Assembly (NCBI RefSeq): GCF_007483665.1
Contig: NZ_VIQO01000012.1
Span: forward strand, 1 to 64,000
Source: Catellatospora sichuanensis
GTDB lineage: Bacteria; Actinomycetota; Actinomycetes; Mycobacteriales; Micromonosporaceae
DNA length: 64,000 nt
Direction: 5' to 3'
Position 1 is the first letter of the stretch. Each line of letters opens with the position of its first letter. Positions 34,969 through 44,142 of this stretch are shown piece after piece. Under the pieces are notes generated by a model. That model was given only the letters and a program-made list of their open reading frames with translations. It was not told where the DNA came from and did not search any database. The translations under genes were made by a program, and so were the position numbers.

Positions 34969-37389
34969 ATGCGGTTCCCCCACCGCGTAACGCTCACTCT
35001 TGCGCTGCTCACCGCCACCCTGCCGGTGCCGACCGCCGGTGCGAGCGCGGCGGCCCCGCCTCAAGCCGCGCTCGCCCAGATCGAGGAGCGGGTCTACGTC
35101 GAGTCCAGTGTGGACTCCAACGGCGACGGACGGCTCGACCGGATCGCCATAGACATCGCCCGGCCGTCGGCAGGCGGACCGGTCCCCGTCGTGTTCGAGC
35201 AGAGTCCGTACCGCAACGGCCTGGTCAACGCCGCCAACCACGGCGTGAACGTCAGCGCCCTGCCGCAGGAGAGCCTGTTCCCACTGACCGCGGGCGCACC
35301 GTCCACGGCCGGGCCGGGCGTCAACGTCGCCCGGCCGGTGCCGGACCTGCCTGACTGGTACGACGACTACTTCGTGCCCAAGGGATACGCGGTCGTGCTC
35401 GGCCACAGCCTCGGCACCGGCGACTCGGAAGGCTGCCCGACCAGCGGAGACATGCAGGAGACGCTGGCCACCACCGCGGTCGTGGACTGGCTCAACGGTC
35501 GCGCCCGCGGCTTCAGCGCATCGGGTGCCCAGGTGACGGCATCCTGGAGCACCGGCAACGTCGGCATGATCGGTATCTCGTACAACGGCACGCTGCCGAA
35601 CATGGCCGCCGCCACCGGCGTCGCCGGGCTCAAGGCGATCGTGCCGATCTCGGCGATCTCCAGCTGGTACGACTACTACCGGGCCAACGGGCTCGTCGTG
35701 GCCCCCGGTGGATACCAGGGCGAGGACGCCGACGTACTGGCCCGCGCCGTGGTCGACCGGACCGGCTGCACGAGCCGGATCAACCAGATCGAGACCGACC
35801 AGGACCGGGTCACCGGAGACTGGAAGCAGTTCTGGGCCGACCGGGACTACGTCGGCAAGGCCAACCGGGTCACCGCAGGCGTGTTCGTCATCCACGGCCA
35901 GTCCGACTGGAACGTCAAGGGCCAGCACTACGCGCAGTGGTGGGACGCGCTGCGGGCCAACAACGTGCCGCGCAAGATCTGGCTGCACAACGGCGGCCAC
36001 GGTACGACTTCGCGCACGGACTACAGGGCCACGGTCGAGCGCTGGTTCGAATACTTCCTCAAGGGGATCGACAACGGCATCCTCACCGGGCCCCGGGCCG
36101 AGGTGCAGTTCAAAGACGGCACCTGGCGCCAGTACGCAGACTGGCCCAACCCCGGCGCCGCCGAGGCGGTGTTCAAGCTCGACGCGACCTCCGCCACCGC
36201 ACCCGGCGGGCTGAGCCTCGGCACGCCCACCGGCACCGCGGCGCAGCCGTTCACCGACAACGGGCGGACCAGCACGGCCACGACACTGGTCGCGAACCCG
36301 GACAGCGCGAACGGCAACCGGCTGGTATACCGGACCGGCAATCTGGCCTCCCCGGTCACGCTGACCGGCTCGCCCAGGGTCTCGCTCCGGCTCGCCGTCA
36401 CCAACCGCAACGACGCCAACGTGACCGCGCTGCTGGTCGACTACGGCGGCACGGGCACCAGCACCACGCCCGTGATCGTCACCCGCGGCTGGATCGACCC
36501 GCAGAACCGCAACAGTCGCGCCACCAGCGAGAAGGTCGTGCAGGGCACGGAGTACACGCTGAATTTCGCCATGCAGCCCAAGGACTACGTGTTCGCGGCC
36601 GGCCACCGGATCGGCCTCGTGGTGATCTCCACCGACTACGACTACACGCTGCGCCCGCCGGCCGGTGCCGTGCTGCGGCTCAACCCGGTCGCCAGCACCC
36701 TCACGATCGCGCAGACAGGCCTGTCCAGCGGCAACGACTACACGATCTCGGTATCGCCGGCAGCGGGTGCGACCAACCCGGGCGGCACGGTCAGCGCGAC
36801 GGTCGCCACGGCGGTGACCAGTGGCTCCGGGCAGAGCGTGGCGTTGTCGGCGTCTGGACTGCCGACGGGGGTGACCGCGTCGTTCAACCCGTCGACCGTG
36901 ACGGCGGGCGGCAGCTCCGCGCTGACCCTGAGCACCACCACGTCGGTCACGCCTGGCACGTACCCGATCACCGTCACCGGAACGGGCACCGGCGCCACCC
37001 GCACCACGGTCTACTCGCTCACGGTCAACGGGGCCGGTGGCTGCAAGGCGACCAACGCGGCTGATGTGGCGATCCCGGACGCGGGGGCCGCGGTGGACAG
37101 CACGATCACCTTCAGCGGCTGCCCGGGGACGGCCTCGGCGTCGTCGACGGCGGAGGTGCACATCGTCCACCCGTACCGCGGTGACCTCGTGGTCAGCCTG
37201 GTCGCACCGGACGGGTCGAGCTACTCGCTGAGCAACCGCTCCGGCGGCAGCGCCGACGACATCCACCAGACCTTCACGGTCAACCTGTCCGGCGAGACCG
37301 CCAACGGCACGTGGCGGTTGCGCGTACAGGACGTGGCCGCCGCAGACGTCGGCCGGATCGACACCTGGACGCTGACCCTCGGCCCGTGA
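34969..37389 (+). CDS. Secreted S15 peptidase/CocE-type esterase with C-terminal P domain
   Basis: This 806-residue protein has a signal peptide (LTLALLTATLPVPTAGASA). Residues 40 to 600 are an X-Pro dipeptidyl-peptidase/CocE-NonD hydrolase: nucleophile Ser204 in MIGISYNGTLPNM, Asp313 in IHGQSDWNV and His344 in HNGGHGTTS, followed by the beta-sandwich C-terminal domain of the S15 family. Residues about 690 to 806 form a proprotein-convertase P domain (AEVHIVHPYRGDLVVSLVAP, GTWRLRVQDVAAADVGRIDT). It probably removes X-Pro dipeptides from peptides or hydrolyses esters outside the cell. ATG 34969 has GGAAGGAAG upstream. A strong hairpin follows the stop. Confidence 0.85.
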   Translation: MRFPHRVTLTLALLTATLPVPTAGASAAAPPQAALAQIEERVYVESSVDSNGDGRLDRIAIDIARPSAGGPVPVVFEQSPYRNGLVNAANHGVNVSALPQESLFPLTAGAPSTAGPGVNVARPVPDLPDWYDDYFVPKGYAVVLGHSLGTGDSEGCPTSGDMQETLATTAVVDWLNGRARGFSASGAQVTASWSTGNVGMIGISYNGTLPNMAAATGVAGLKAIVPISAISSWYDYYRANGLVVAPGGYQGEDADVLARAVVDRTGCTSRINQIETDQDRVTGDWKQFWADRDYVGKANRVTAGVFVIHGQSDWNVKGQHYAQWWDALRANNVPRKIWLHNGGHGTTSRTDYRATVERWFEYFLKGIDNGILTGPRAEVQFKDGTWRQYADWPNPGAAEAVFKLDATSATAPGGLSLGTPTGTAAQPFTDNGRTSTATTLVANPDSANGNRLVYRTGNLASPVTLTGSPRVSLRLAVTNRNDANVTALLVDYGGTGTSTTPVIVTRGWIDPQNRNSRATSEKVVQGTEYTLNFAMQPKDYVFAAGHRIGLVVISTDYDYTLRPPAGAVLRLNPVASTLTIAQTGLSSGNDYTISVSPAAGATNPGGTVSATVATAVTSGSGQSVALSASGLPTGVTASFNPSTVTAGGSSALTLSTTTSVTPGTYPITVTGTGTGATRTTVYSLTVNGAGGCKATNAADVAIPDAGAAVDSTITFSGCPGTASASSTAEVHIVHPYRGDLVVSLVAPDGSSYSLSNRSGGSADDIHQTFTVNLSGETANGTWRLRVQDVAAADVGRIDTWTLTLGP

Positions 37390-37403
37390 ACACCGTCGCA
37401 ACC

Positions 37404-37434
37404 CCGCGCTGACCGCCCTCGGCGGTCAGCGCGG
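37404..37434. terminator. Perfect hairpin between convergent genes
   Basis: CCGCGCTGACCGCC pairs over all 14 positions with GGCGGTCAGCGCGG around a 3-base loop, just after the S15 stop and just before the end of the convergent small secreted gene. It is probably a bidirectional terminator. Confidence 0.85.
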
Positions 37435-37439
37435 ACGTG

Positions 37440-37736
37440 TCAGCAGTTGGCGTTGACGGCCGGGATCCAGCCGTCCTGTCCGGGCGCCTCCGCGCCGTGT
37501 CCATAGATCCACACGCTGTAGCCGTCGTCGATGGCCTGGCCGTGCCAGCGGAAGCCGCGTCCGCCGGACAGGGTGCGTAGGACGAAACCGTGGGGATCGG
37601 TACGCAGCCACGTGTTCTGGTTGAGGTTGCACACGAAGCCGGGCGCGTCACTGGCCATTGCCGGTGCGCCGGCCACGGTCGCGCCGGCGAGGATGACGAC
37701 CGCGGCCGTCATGGTGTGGAGGAGTCTGCGCTTCAC
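37440..37736 (-). CDS. Small secreted protein, SH3-like
   Basis: This 98-residue protein has a signal peptide (MTAAVVILAGATVAGAPAMA) and a mature part of about 70 residues with two Cys: FVCNLNQNTWLRTDPHGFVL, then WHGQAIDDGYSVWIYGHGAE. The NxxLRxxPxGxxLxTL-type pattern resembles small SH3-like domains that bind cell-wall peptides, though only one copy is present. The GTG at 37736 is chosen because GGAAGGA lies five bases upstream; an ATG at 37775 would add 13 residues without a ribosome site. Confidence 0.65.
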   Translation of the reverse strand: MKRRLLHTMTAAVVILAGATVAGAPAMASDAPGFVCNLNQNTWLRTDPHGFVLRTLSGGRGFRWHGQAIDDGYSVWIYGHGAEAPGQDGWIPAVNANC

Positions 37737-37916
37737 GCCTGTCCTTCCGTCGGGAGACCCGATGGTTCTGATCATGGTCTAGACGAGTATGGGCATCCTG
37801 AAGGAACTCGACAACCCGAAGAGTGCGCCAGAACACCCATCGTGCGGGTCCGGCTGGTCGGTCCGCATCGCGAACCTGGACTCCGCCGACGTCGCCGACG
37901 CGAATTCTTGAGCACA

Positions 37917-38462
37917 CTACTGCTGCTGACGCCGAAGGGCGGCCTTGCGAGCGCGGTACGCGGCGACAGAGCTCCGGTTGCCGCAGCCTGCGTCGCAGAA
38001 GCGCCGCGAGCGGTTCCTGGACAGGTCCACCACGACGTCGTCGCATCCGGGATATTCACAGACGCGCAGGCGGCTGAGCTCCCCATTGGTCACGAGCTTG
38101 GCGAACGCCATGGCCGCCGCCACGGCCATCCGGCCTGCCAGCCGCTCGTGCGAGGGTGTTGCGTAAAGCTGATATGTCTGTTCGTGGCGGACGAGTCGTG
38201 GCGAGGCGCCGTAATCACACAGTAGGCCATTGATAATCTCGACGGCCTCGTCCTCGGAGGCGGCCCAGACGCGGCGCAGCCGGGACCGTAGTGTCTGGAC
38301 GGCCCGCAACTCGGCTCTGCTGTGGTCATGTCGGCCGGTCCAGCCCCACTTCTGCACGAACTCCTCGAGCGCGGCCGGGTCAGGAAGCCGCTCCCGGTCC
38401 TCGGTGTTGATCAGGGCTGCGGTCGCGATCAGCACCGCCTCTGTGTCCTGAACGAGACGCAC
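37917..38462 (-). CDS. CGNR zinc-finger protein with ABATE domain
   Basis: This protein of about 181 residues has an N-terminal helical ABATE-type domain (TALINTEDRERLPDPAALEE, AELRAVQTLRSRLRRVW) and a C-terminal CGNR zinc finger with four Cys: RLRVCEYPGCDDVVVDLSRN, RRFCDAGCGNRSSVAAYRAR. CGNR proteins are putative stress-induced transcription regulators. GTG 38462 has AGGAG six bases upstream and is preferred over a TTG two codons before. It ends the minus-strand series that begins with the biosynthetic operon but is separated from the racemase by 135 bases, so it could have its own promoter or be a cluster regulator. Confidence 0.8.
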   Translation of the reverse strand: MRLVQDTEAVLIATAALINTEDRERLPDPAALEEFVQKWGWTGRHDHSRAELRAVQTLRSRLRRVWAASEDEAVEIINGLLCDYGASPRLVRHEQTYQLYATPSHERLAGRMAVAAAMAFAKLVTNGELSRLRVCEYPGCDDVVVDLSRNRSRRFCDAGCGNRSSVAAYRARKAALRRQQQ

Positions 38463-38597
38463 TGTCAACTCCTGGTCGGTGGATGGATAAGGAGCGGGCT
38501 CGGCGGGGGGCAGGCTGCCACCGCGCCCGGAGCGTCGGGGTTCGCTGGTCGGCGTGCTGGAATATCCATGCTCTTCCTTGAATACCGGTTTGCGTTC

Positions 38598-39707
38598 TCA
38601 GACGTAGCTTCGGCGGATTCGCGCGCGTCCGCCGAAGTTCGCCACGATCTCGTAGCTGACCGTGCCCAGGACCGTCGCCCAGTCGTCTGCGGTGGGCTCG
38701 CCTCGGTCTCCGGGGCCGAGCAGGGTGACCACGTCACCGGCCACGACCGGATCATCTCCGCAGTCCACGACGAACTGGTCCATGGACACCCGTCCGGCGA
38801 TCGTCCGGCGTACGCTGCCGAACCACGCCAGGGGCGTGTTGCCGGCGGCCCGTGGTATCCCGTCGGCGTAGCCGAGCGGTATCACTGCGAGGGTCGTCGG
38901 GCTAGGTGTCACATACGTGTGTCCGTAGGAGACGCCGCAGCCTGCCGGCACCTTCTTGGCGAACGCCACCCTGGCGCGGACCGTCATCGCGGGGCGCAGC
39001 CCGAAGTCGCGTCCGGGCATGGGCCGCAGGCCGTACACGGCGCTGCCGGCGCGGACCAGGTCGAAGTGCGATTCGGGCAGCGTCAGGGCGGCGGCCGAGT
39101 TAGCGATGTGTCGCAGAGCCGGTCGGAGGCCGGCCGCGGCGAGGATGTCGACCGCCTCGGCGAATGCCGTCAGCTGGCGAGCGTTCGTCGCGTGGTCGGG
39201 CTGGTCGGCGTGCACGAAATGGCTCCATACGCCGACCACCTCGACAAGGCCGTCAGCCTGGGCCTTCGCGGATGCTTCGACCAGTTGCAGCCAGTCCTCC
39301 ACCCGAGCACCACCGCGTCCCAGGCCGGTGTCGACTTTGAGATGCAGGCCGGCCGGTCGGCCGGCAACGGCCGCCGCGGCGCACACTTCATCGAGCTCGG
39401 CCAGGGAGCCGGCAGACAGTTCCACGCCGGCAGCGAGGGCCTCGGCTCGTGGCATGCCAGGGGCGACGAGCCAGGCTAGCGTCGGAGCCGTGATGCCGGC
39501 GGCCCGCAGCTGCAGTGCTTCGGCGATGGTGGCGACACCGAGGCGGCTGGCCCCGCCGTCCAGCGCCGCCCGGGCCGACTCGACCGCTCCGTGGCCGTAT
39601 CCGTCGCCCTTCACGACCGCCATCACCTGGGCCGTGGTGGCGGCCGTGAGCTGGGCGACGTTGTGGCGGATGGCGTCGAGGTCGATGGATATCGAGGCTT
39701 GCCACAT
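38598..39707 (-). CDS. alr: Alanine racemase
   Basis: This 369-residue pyridoxal-phosphate enzyme has the PLP-lysine motif AVVKGDGYGHG (Lys33), substrate-site sequences such as KVDTGLGRGG and LRHIANSAA, the catalytic Tyr in GVSYGHTYV, and the C-terminal GRVSMDQFVVD and GEPTADDWATVLGTVSYEIV. The usual KADAYGHG is KGDGYGHG, a mild change. It interconverts L- and D-alanine. Alanine racemase is a housekeeping enzyme, so a copy as the last gene of a biosynthetic operon, ten bases after the rhodanese gene, suggests either a D-alanine supply for the product or a resistant target copy. ATG 39707 (MWQASISIDLDAI) is the natural start. Confidence 0.9.
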   Translation of the reverse strand: MWQASISIDLDAIRHNVAQLTAATTAQVMAVVKGDGYGHGAVESARAALDGGASRLGVATIAEALQLRAAGITAPTLAWLVAPGMPRAEALAAGVELSAGSLAELDEVCAAAAVAGRPAGLHLKVDTGLGRGGARVEDWLQLVEASAKAQADGLVEVVGVWSHFVHADQPDHATNARQLTAFAEAVDILAAAGLRPALRHIANSAAALTLPESHFDLVRAGSAVYGLRPMPGRDFGLRPAMTVRARVAFAKKVPAGCGVSYGHTYVTPSPTTLAVIPLGYADGIPRAAGNTPLAWFGSVRRTIAGRVSMDQFVVDCGDDPVVAGDVVTLLGPGDRGEPTADDWATVLGTVSYEIVANFGGRARIRRSYV

Positions 39708-39717
39708 CGGCTCGCCG

Positions 39718-40149
39718 TCACTGCCCCGCCGGGTCGGAGCAGCGGGTCGGATAGCCTGCGCGCTTCCAGTACTCGATGCCACCGATCATCTCCTTGACCC
39801 GGAAGCCCTGCCCGGCGAGTTTGGCCGCGCCGATGGTCCCGCCGTTGCAGCCCGGGCCCCAGCCATAGGTGACGTAGACCAGGGCCGGGTCGAGGTCCGC
39901 CATGGCCGCGACCGTCATCTCGTCGTGGGGGAAGTGCCGTGCCCCGGTGATGTGCTCAGCGTCGAAAGCCGCGGCACGGCGTGTGTCGATCACTACGAAG
40001 CCGCCGGCTCCGGCTGCGAGATCGTGCTGTACGTCGTAGGGGTCGGTCTCGCAGCGCAGCTTCATCGTGTAGAAGTACTCCACTGCGGCCGAAGGCTCGG
40101 CGGGAGGATTTCCCAGGATCCTGGAGTCCGGAACGGCCGTGTTGTTCAT
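39718..40149 (-). CDS. Rhodanese-like sulfurtransferase
   Basis: This 143-residue single-domain protein has the rhodanese pattern: VVIDTRRAAAFDAEHITGAR, HFPHDEMT, then YGWGPGCNGGTIGAAKLAG, where Cys is in the active-site loop, and a final VKEMIGGIEYWKRAGYP. Persulfide transfer from this Cys is the family activity. The ATG overlaps the upstream ATP-grasp stop (ATGA) and GGGAG precedes it, so it is co-translated with the ligase. In this context it may feed sulfur into the product or protect against cyanide or other electrophiles; neither is proven. Confidence 0.8.
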   Translation of the reverse strand: MNNTAVPDSRILGNPPAEPSAAVEYFYTMKLRCETDPYDVQHDLAAGAGGFVVIDTRRAAAFDAEHITGARHFPHDEMTVAAMADLDPALVYVTYGWGPGCNGGTIGAAKLAGQGFRVKEMIGGIEYWKRAGYPTRCSDPAGQ

Positions 40150-41411
40150 GCGTTGCTCCCGTGGGTGTAGGTGATCGGCTGGTAGTCCGCGAGGCGTTCG
40201 AAGTCGCGGTACAGCGCTTCGTAGTCGGTGTTCCAGACCAGGAAGGTGCCGGCGTTGTCGGACAGCGACGAGCCCTGGCCGATGACGTCGCCTGGACGTA
40301 CCTTCCACGCCATCGAGAATTCACTCTCGATGGCGGGCTCGACGAGGGTGTCGACGATGCCCTGCTTCTTCGGCATCACGCCGTCGAAGCAGTAGACCTG
40401 CTGGTCGACGGGGTACGGGTGGGACTTGAGTCCGGCCTCGAGCTCCAGCGCGAGGTTGACCAGTGCCACCCCGTAGTGCTGTTGCATCGCGGCGAGACCC
40501 GCCAGGCCCTTGAATCGGGCGGCAACCTCGAGAAACACCAGTTCGTCCTCGGCGGTGAGGAACAGCTCCAGGTGGGAGGCACCATCCGGCCAGCCCAGCG
40601 CCGCGAGTGCGGATTCGCCGAAGGCGAGCATCCTGGCGACCCTCGGGTCGGCGTCGATCAGGTTGATGTCGACGTTGACCCGGCCGTTCTGTACCTCGGT
40701 GGAGTTGACGAGGTATTCGGTGACGCCCCCGAACACGGCCCGTCGGTCTTTGGAGACGAAGTTGACGCTGTACATCGTCCCGAGGATGAACTCCTCGTAC
40801 TCGTAGTGCCGGCCGAGTTCGGCGGGGACTGCGGCGTAGTCCTCCCAGGAGCTGATCTTGAAGACCCCGTCGGCGGAGTTGCCGTCGACCGGCTTGAGGA
40901 TGAAGGGCAGTCCGACCGCGTCGGTGATCGCACGGAAGTATTCCGCCGGGTTCGCCTGCGCCGCCTCGATGTCGTAGCGGCCGAACGCCGGGGCGCGCAC
41001 GCCTGCGGCGATAAGCTTCTCCTTCATCAGGCACTTGTCCCGGAAGGGCAGGATCGCGTCGTATCGTGGGCCGGCGAGTCCGAAGTGGGCGCGCAGCTCG
41101 GCGGCGAGCAGGAGGTTTCGTTCATCGAAGCTGTGCAGTGAGAGTTCCGTGGTTGCCGGGTCACGCAGCAGGCCTTCGATCAGTTCGCATGCGGCCTGGA
41201 AGTCGACAAGCGAGCATTCCGCCGGGGTCGGGTTCGCTTTACCGCAGGGGATCACGTGGACCTGCTCGAGGTAGTCGCGCTGGCCCTGTGTGATGTTCTC
41301 CGCGTCGAACTCCGAGAAGATCCCGATGAAGCGGGTGTTTTCCGCGTCCACCAGCAGATCGTGGCGGAACGCGCCGAATCCTCGCGTTGAGATCACGACT
41401 ATCGTCTTCAT
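40146..41411 (-). CDS. ATP-grasp carboxylate-amine ligase
   Basis: This 421-residue ATP-grasp protein has an N-terminal Rossmann-like domain (TIVVISTRGFGAFRHDLLVD), then the ATP-binding part: FRDKCLMKEKLIAAGVRAPA, GLPFILKPVDGNSADGVFKI with the phosphate-binding Lys, and YEEFILGTMYSVNF. The metal-binding acidic residues lie in LELFLTAEDELVFLEVAARF. It would activate a carboxylate as acyl phosphate and join it to an amine. It is the third ATP-grasp module of the operon after the fusion protein and the 42.8-kb ligase, apart from the PurD-like one. AGGAGG stands six bases before ATG 41411. Stop and start overlap with the rhodanese gene. Confidence 0.85.
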   Translation of the reverse strand: MKTIVVISTRGFGAFRHDLLVDAENTRFIGIFSEFDAENITQGQRDYLEQVHVIPCGKANPTPAECSLVDFQAACELIEGLLRDPATTELSLHSFDERNLLLAAELRAHFGLAGPRYDAILPFRDKCLMKEKLIAAGVRAPAFGRYDIEAAQANPAEYFRAITDAVGLPFILKPVDGNSADGVFKISSWEDYAAVPAELGRHYEYEEFILGTMYSVNFVSKDRRAVFGGVTEYLVNSTEVQNGRVNVDINLIDADPRVARMLAFGESALAALGWPDGASHLELFLTAEDELVFLEVAARFKGLAGLAAMQQHYGVALVNLALELEAGLKSHPYPVDQQVYCFDGVMPKKQGIVDTLVEPAIESEFSMAWKVRPGDVIGQGSSLSDNAGTFLVWNTDYEALYRDFERLADYQPITYTHGSNA

Positions 41412-41459
41412 TGCGCCTCCTATGGGCATGTCAGTCCAGATTCATGGGTTTGCGGTCAG

Positions 41460-42791
41460 TCACGCGGCAGCGAGCTGTCGATCATCGATCAGGGGTGCCG
41501 CAGAAGATGTGCGGGCAGTGATCATCCGCTCCAGCAGCAGCACCATGGGCACGGCGACCGCAGTCACCGCGAGCAGGAACAGCAGCGGCAGGACCGCACC
41601 GCGGGCGAGCAGGAACGTGAACAGGGCGGGGGCGGTGATCTGGCCGAACGTCCAGGAGAGCTGGTAGATGGCCAGGTAACGCCCTTGCGTGTGCTCGGCG
41701 GCCAGGGAGACGCTGAGGCTGTCGATCGGCGGGGACCAGACGGTCTCGCCGATGGTGAGCACGAACATCGCCAGGAACAGGCCCGGGACCACGGTCCACG
41801 CCGGTGCGATGTCCATCAGCGCGAACAGGCCGAATGCCACGGCGTTGAGCAGACACGCGACGAGCAGGACCCGCGTGGTCCGGTAGCGGTCGAGTCGCTT
41901 GCTTACTGCGGTCTGGGTCAGCGACACCTGGACGGCGGCCAGGACGAGCAGCGCTCCGGCGATCCATGGGCCGCGGTTCAGACCTTCCACGATGTAGATC
42001 GCCAGGAGCACGTTGATGAGCAGCGCGCCGAAGACGAAGGTGAGGTTGATGGCGACCAGCAGCAGGTATCGGGTGTCGCGCAGCACGGCTGCGTAGCCGG
42101 CCCGCGGGTTGGGTTCGGTGGGTATGCCGGGCGGGGGGCTGTCCGCAGCGGCGGTGTCCCTGCGGCCGGCGGCCGCTTCCGGTCGCCAGCTCATCAGCAG
42201 CAGCGCGGCAAGAAGGCAACTGGCCGCGTTTCCCAAGACGATGCCGTCCAGGCCTGCGGCGCTGCCCACGACCAGCCACGCGGATCCCAGCGCGCCGCCC
42301 AGGCCCATAGCCGCGTTGCGCAGGGCGTGGACGAACCCGAACCACCGGGTGCGGTCCTGCTTGGGGGAGGCCAGGACGATCAGTGCGCTGGAGCAGGTCC
42401 AGTAGGTGGTCTGGCCGATCTGGACCAGCAGGACCACGGCCACGAGTTGGCCCACTGATTCGACGAAGAGGAAGCCGGTGAAGCCCAAAGCGCAGACGAT
42501 GTTGCCGGCGGCGGCCACTGTCCGGGCGCCCCACCGGTCCAGCAGCGGCCCGACGACCAACGCGGTGGGGACGGCCAGCAGCCGGGCCATCGTCATGGCA
42601 CCGCCGATGGCGGGTAGCGTCAGCGTGGTCGTCTTCACGAAGTAGATGAGGATGAAGACGGTGACGAGCCCGGTGCCGAGGCTGTCGATGCCGGTGGCGA
42701 AGACGAACTTCGTGTGGCCGGTCAGCGGTGGAATGCCGAGTTTCGAGAGCAGGCCCGCAGGTGGAGCCGTGGAGGCGGGTGCAGAGGTCAT
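41460..42791 (-). CDS. MFS transporter
   Basis: This 443-residue protein has about 12 transmembrane segments in two blocks of six, split by a hydrophilic loop near residues 205 to 230 (WRPEAAAGRRDTAAADS). The signature between segments 2 and 3 appears as GPLLDRWGARTVAAAGN, typical of drug-efflux MFS carriers. Located inside the operon between two ATP-grasp genes, it is the likely exporter of the product and may give self-protection. ATG 42791 follows AAAGGA at a long distance. The C-terminal tail, about 20 residues, is cytoplasmic. Confidence 0.9.
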   Translation of the reverse strand: MTSAPASTAPPAGLLSKLGIPPLTGHTKFVFATGIDSLGTGLVTVFILIYFVKTTTLTLPAIGGAMTMARLLAVPTALVVGPLLDRWGARTVAAAGNIVCALGFTGFLFVESVGQLVAVVLLVQIGQTTYWTCSSALIVLASPKQDRTRWFGFVHALRNAAMGLGGALGSAWLVVGSAAGLDGIVLGNAASCLLAALLLMSWRPEAAAGRRDTAAADSPPPGIPTEPNPRAGYAAVLRDTRYLLLVAINLTFVFGALLINVLLAIYIVEGLNRGPWIAGALLVLAAVQVSLTQTAVSKRLDRYRTTRVLLVACLLNAVAFGLFALMDIAPAWTVVPGLFLAMFVLTIGETVWSPPIDSLSVSLAAEHTQGRYLAIYQLSWTFGQITAPALFTFLLARGAVLPLLFLLAVTAVAVPMVLLLERMITARTSSAAPLIDDRQLAAA

Positions 42792-42847
42792 GCCGGTCGG
42801 AGCGTCCTTTGTACGAAGGGCTGTGGCGAGGGCGTGCCGTGGATCCC

Positions 42848-44080
42848 TCAGGTTCCGGACGCGACTGTGCTGATGCGGATCCTGGCGATGAGCGTGTCGC
42901 AGAGCTCGATTGCCGTGGTCGTGTCGGCGGCGGTGGTCAAGATCTGACCGATGCGGTCGAAGTTGTCCGCCAGTACCGGCACATCGCCGCCCTCTTGGAC
43001 GCTGATGTCGACGTCGAGCACGCCGGGGTGGTCGCGGACCTCTTCCGCTCCCTTGATGGAGACGACCGTGCCCGGTTCGGCCAGCAGGAAGCGGGTCGCC
43101 GCGGCGCATCGGGCGTGGGGCCGTTCCGTCAGTTCCGGGAGCAGGCGGAACGGCCAGCCGACGGCGTAGCTCTCCATGTCGAACCCGGACACCTGTTCGA
43201 CCAGGTCCATGACCCGGTCGCCCGGGGCCCGGTTCTGGGACTCGACGATCCGAGGGCCTTTCGTGGACATCTTGACCTCGGTGCAGGCGATCCCGTCCCG
43301 CAGCCCCATGCAGCCGAGGAACTTCTCCACATGTGTGACCAGGGCCGCTTCGGCGTCCGGGGTCAGGCGAGCGGGCTCCGCGTGGCCCATCTCCACGACG
43401 CCCGCGGAAAGCTTCTCGGTGATGCCGACGATGATGTGCCGGCCGGCGAACGAGAACGACTCGACGCTGTACTCCGGACCGTCGATGTACTCCTCCACGA
43501 TGAAGCGGTCGACCGGGTAGACCCTTTCCACCTCCCGGTCGGCGCGGCCGCGCAGTCCCTGCGCCGTACGCCAGACCTCGTCGATCCGCTCCGGGCCGTC
43601 GACGATCATCACGCCGAGACTTCCCGCGGCGTCGACCGGCTTCACCACGATCGGAAAGCCGTGGCGTTCGCCGAAGGCCCGCAGCTGGTCCGCGCTGTCG
43701 ACGGCCTGCGCCGCGACAACCTCTGTGCCGGTGGCGGCCAGATGCTCGCGCATCGCCAGTTTGTTCTTGAACAGGTGAGAGACGGCGTAGGAGGTGCCAC
43801 CCAACGCGAACATGTCGTTGATCCGGCCGACGAGTTCCATCGCCCGCTCGGCCAGCGAGACGACCTGGGTGAAGCCCCAGATTTTCTGCGCGGCGGCGAC
43901 GAGGGGTTCGGCGATGGACCAGTCGGTGTAGTCGGCCAGCAGGACGGCGTCGGCGACGGCCGCGCCTGCGGAGACATGTAGTTCCTGCTGCTGCAGGTAG
44001 ACGACACGCAAGCCGAGGTCCTTGGCCTTGCGTACGGTGTCCAGCCGGCCACCGATGATCAAAATGGTGTCCACGTTCAT
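42848..44080 (-). CDS. ATP-grasp ligase, L-amino-acid-ligase-like
   Basis: This 410-residue ATP-grasp enzyme has the N-terminal ILIIGGRLDTVRKAKDLGLR, then NKLAMREHLAATGTEVVAAQ, the ATP-binding GFPIVVKPVDAAGSLGVMIV, the flexible loop FIVEEYIDGPEYSVESFSF and the metal site CTEVKMSTKGPRIVESQNRA, PGDRVMDLVE. This is the pattern of BacD-type L-amino-acid alpha-ligases and carboxylate-amine ligases, which make dipeptides without a ribosome. ATG 44080 has GGAG six bases upstream. It lies about 60 bases downstream of the NudC-like gene in the same operon. Confidence 0.85.
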   Translation of the reverse strand: MNVDTILIIGGRLDTVRKAKDLGLRVVYLQQQELHVSAGAAVADAVLLADYTDWSIAEPLVAAAQKIWGFTQVVSLAERAMELVGRINDMFALGGTSYAVSHLFKNKLAMREHLAATGTEVVAAQAVDSADQLRAFGERHGFPIVVKPVDAAGSLGVMIVDGPERIDEVWRTAQGLRGRADREVERVYPVDRFIVEEYIDGPEYSVESFSFAGRHIIVGITEKLSAGVVEMGHAEPARLTPDAEAALVTHVEKFLGCMGLRDGIACTEVKMSTKGPRIVESQNRAPGDRVMDLVEQVSGFDMESYAVGWPFRLLPELTERPHARCAAATRFLLAEPGTVVSIKGAEEVRDHPGVLDVDISVQEGGDVPVLADNFDRIGQILTTAADTTTAIELCDTLIARIRISTVASGT

Positions 44081-44142
44081 GAGCCTCTCCGTAGTGCGGT
44101 GGTCTCCGGGCAGGTGCGCCGGGTCTCCGGAACGCGGGTGCG

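Noticed and set aside
42728-43981. Plus-strand frame across the BacD-like ligase
   Set aside because: Antisense shadow; all ATP-grasp motifs are on the minus strand and the neighbours are in the same orientation.
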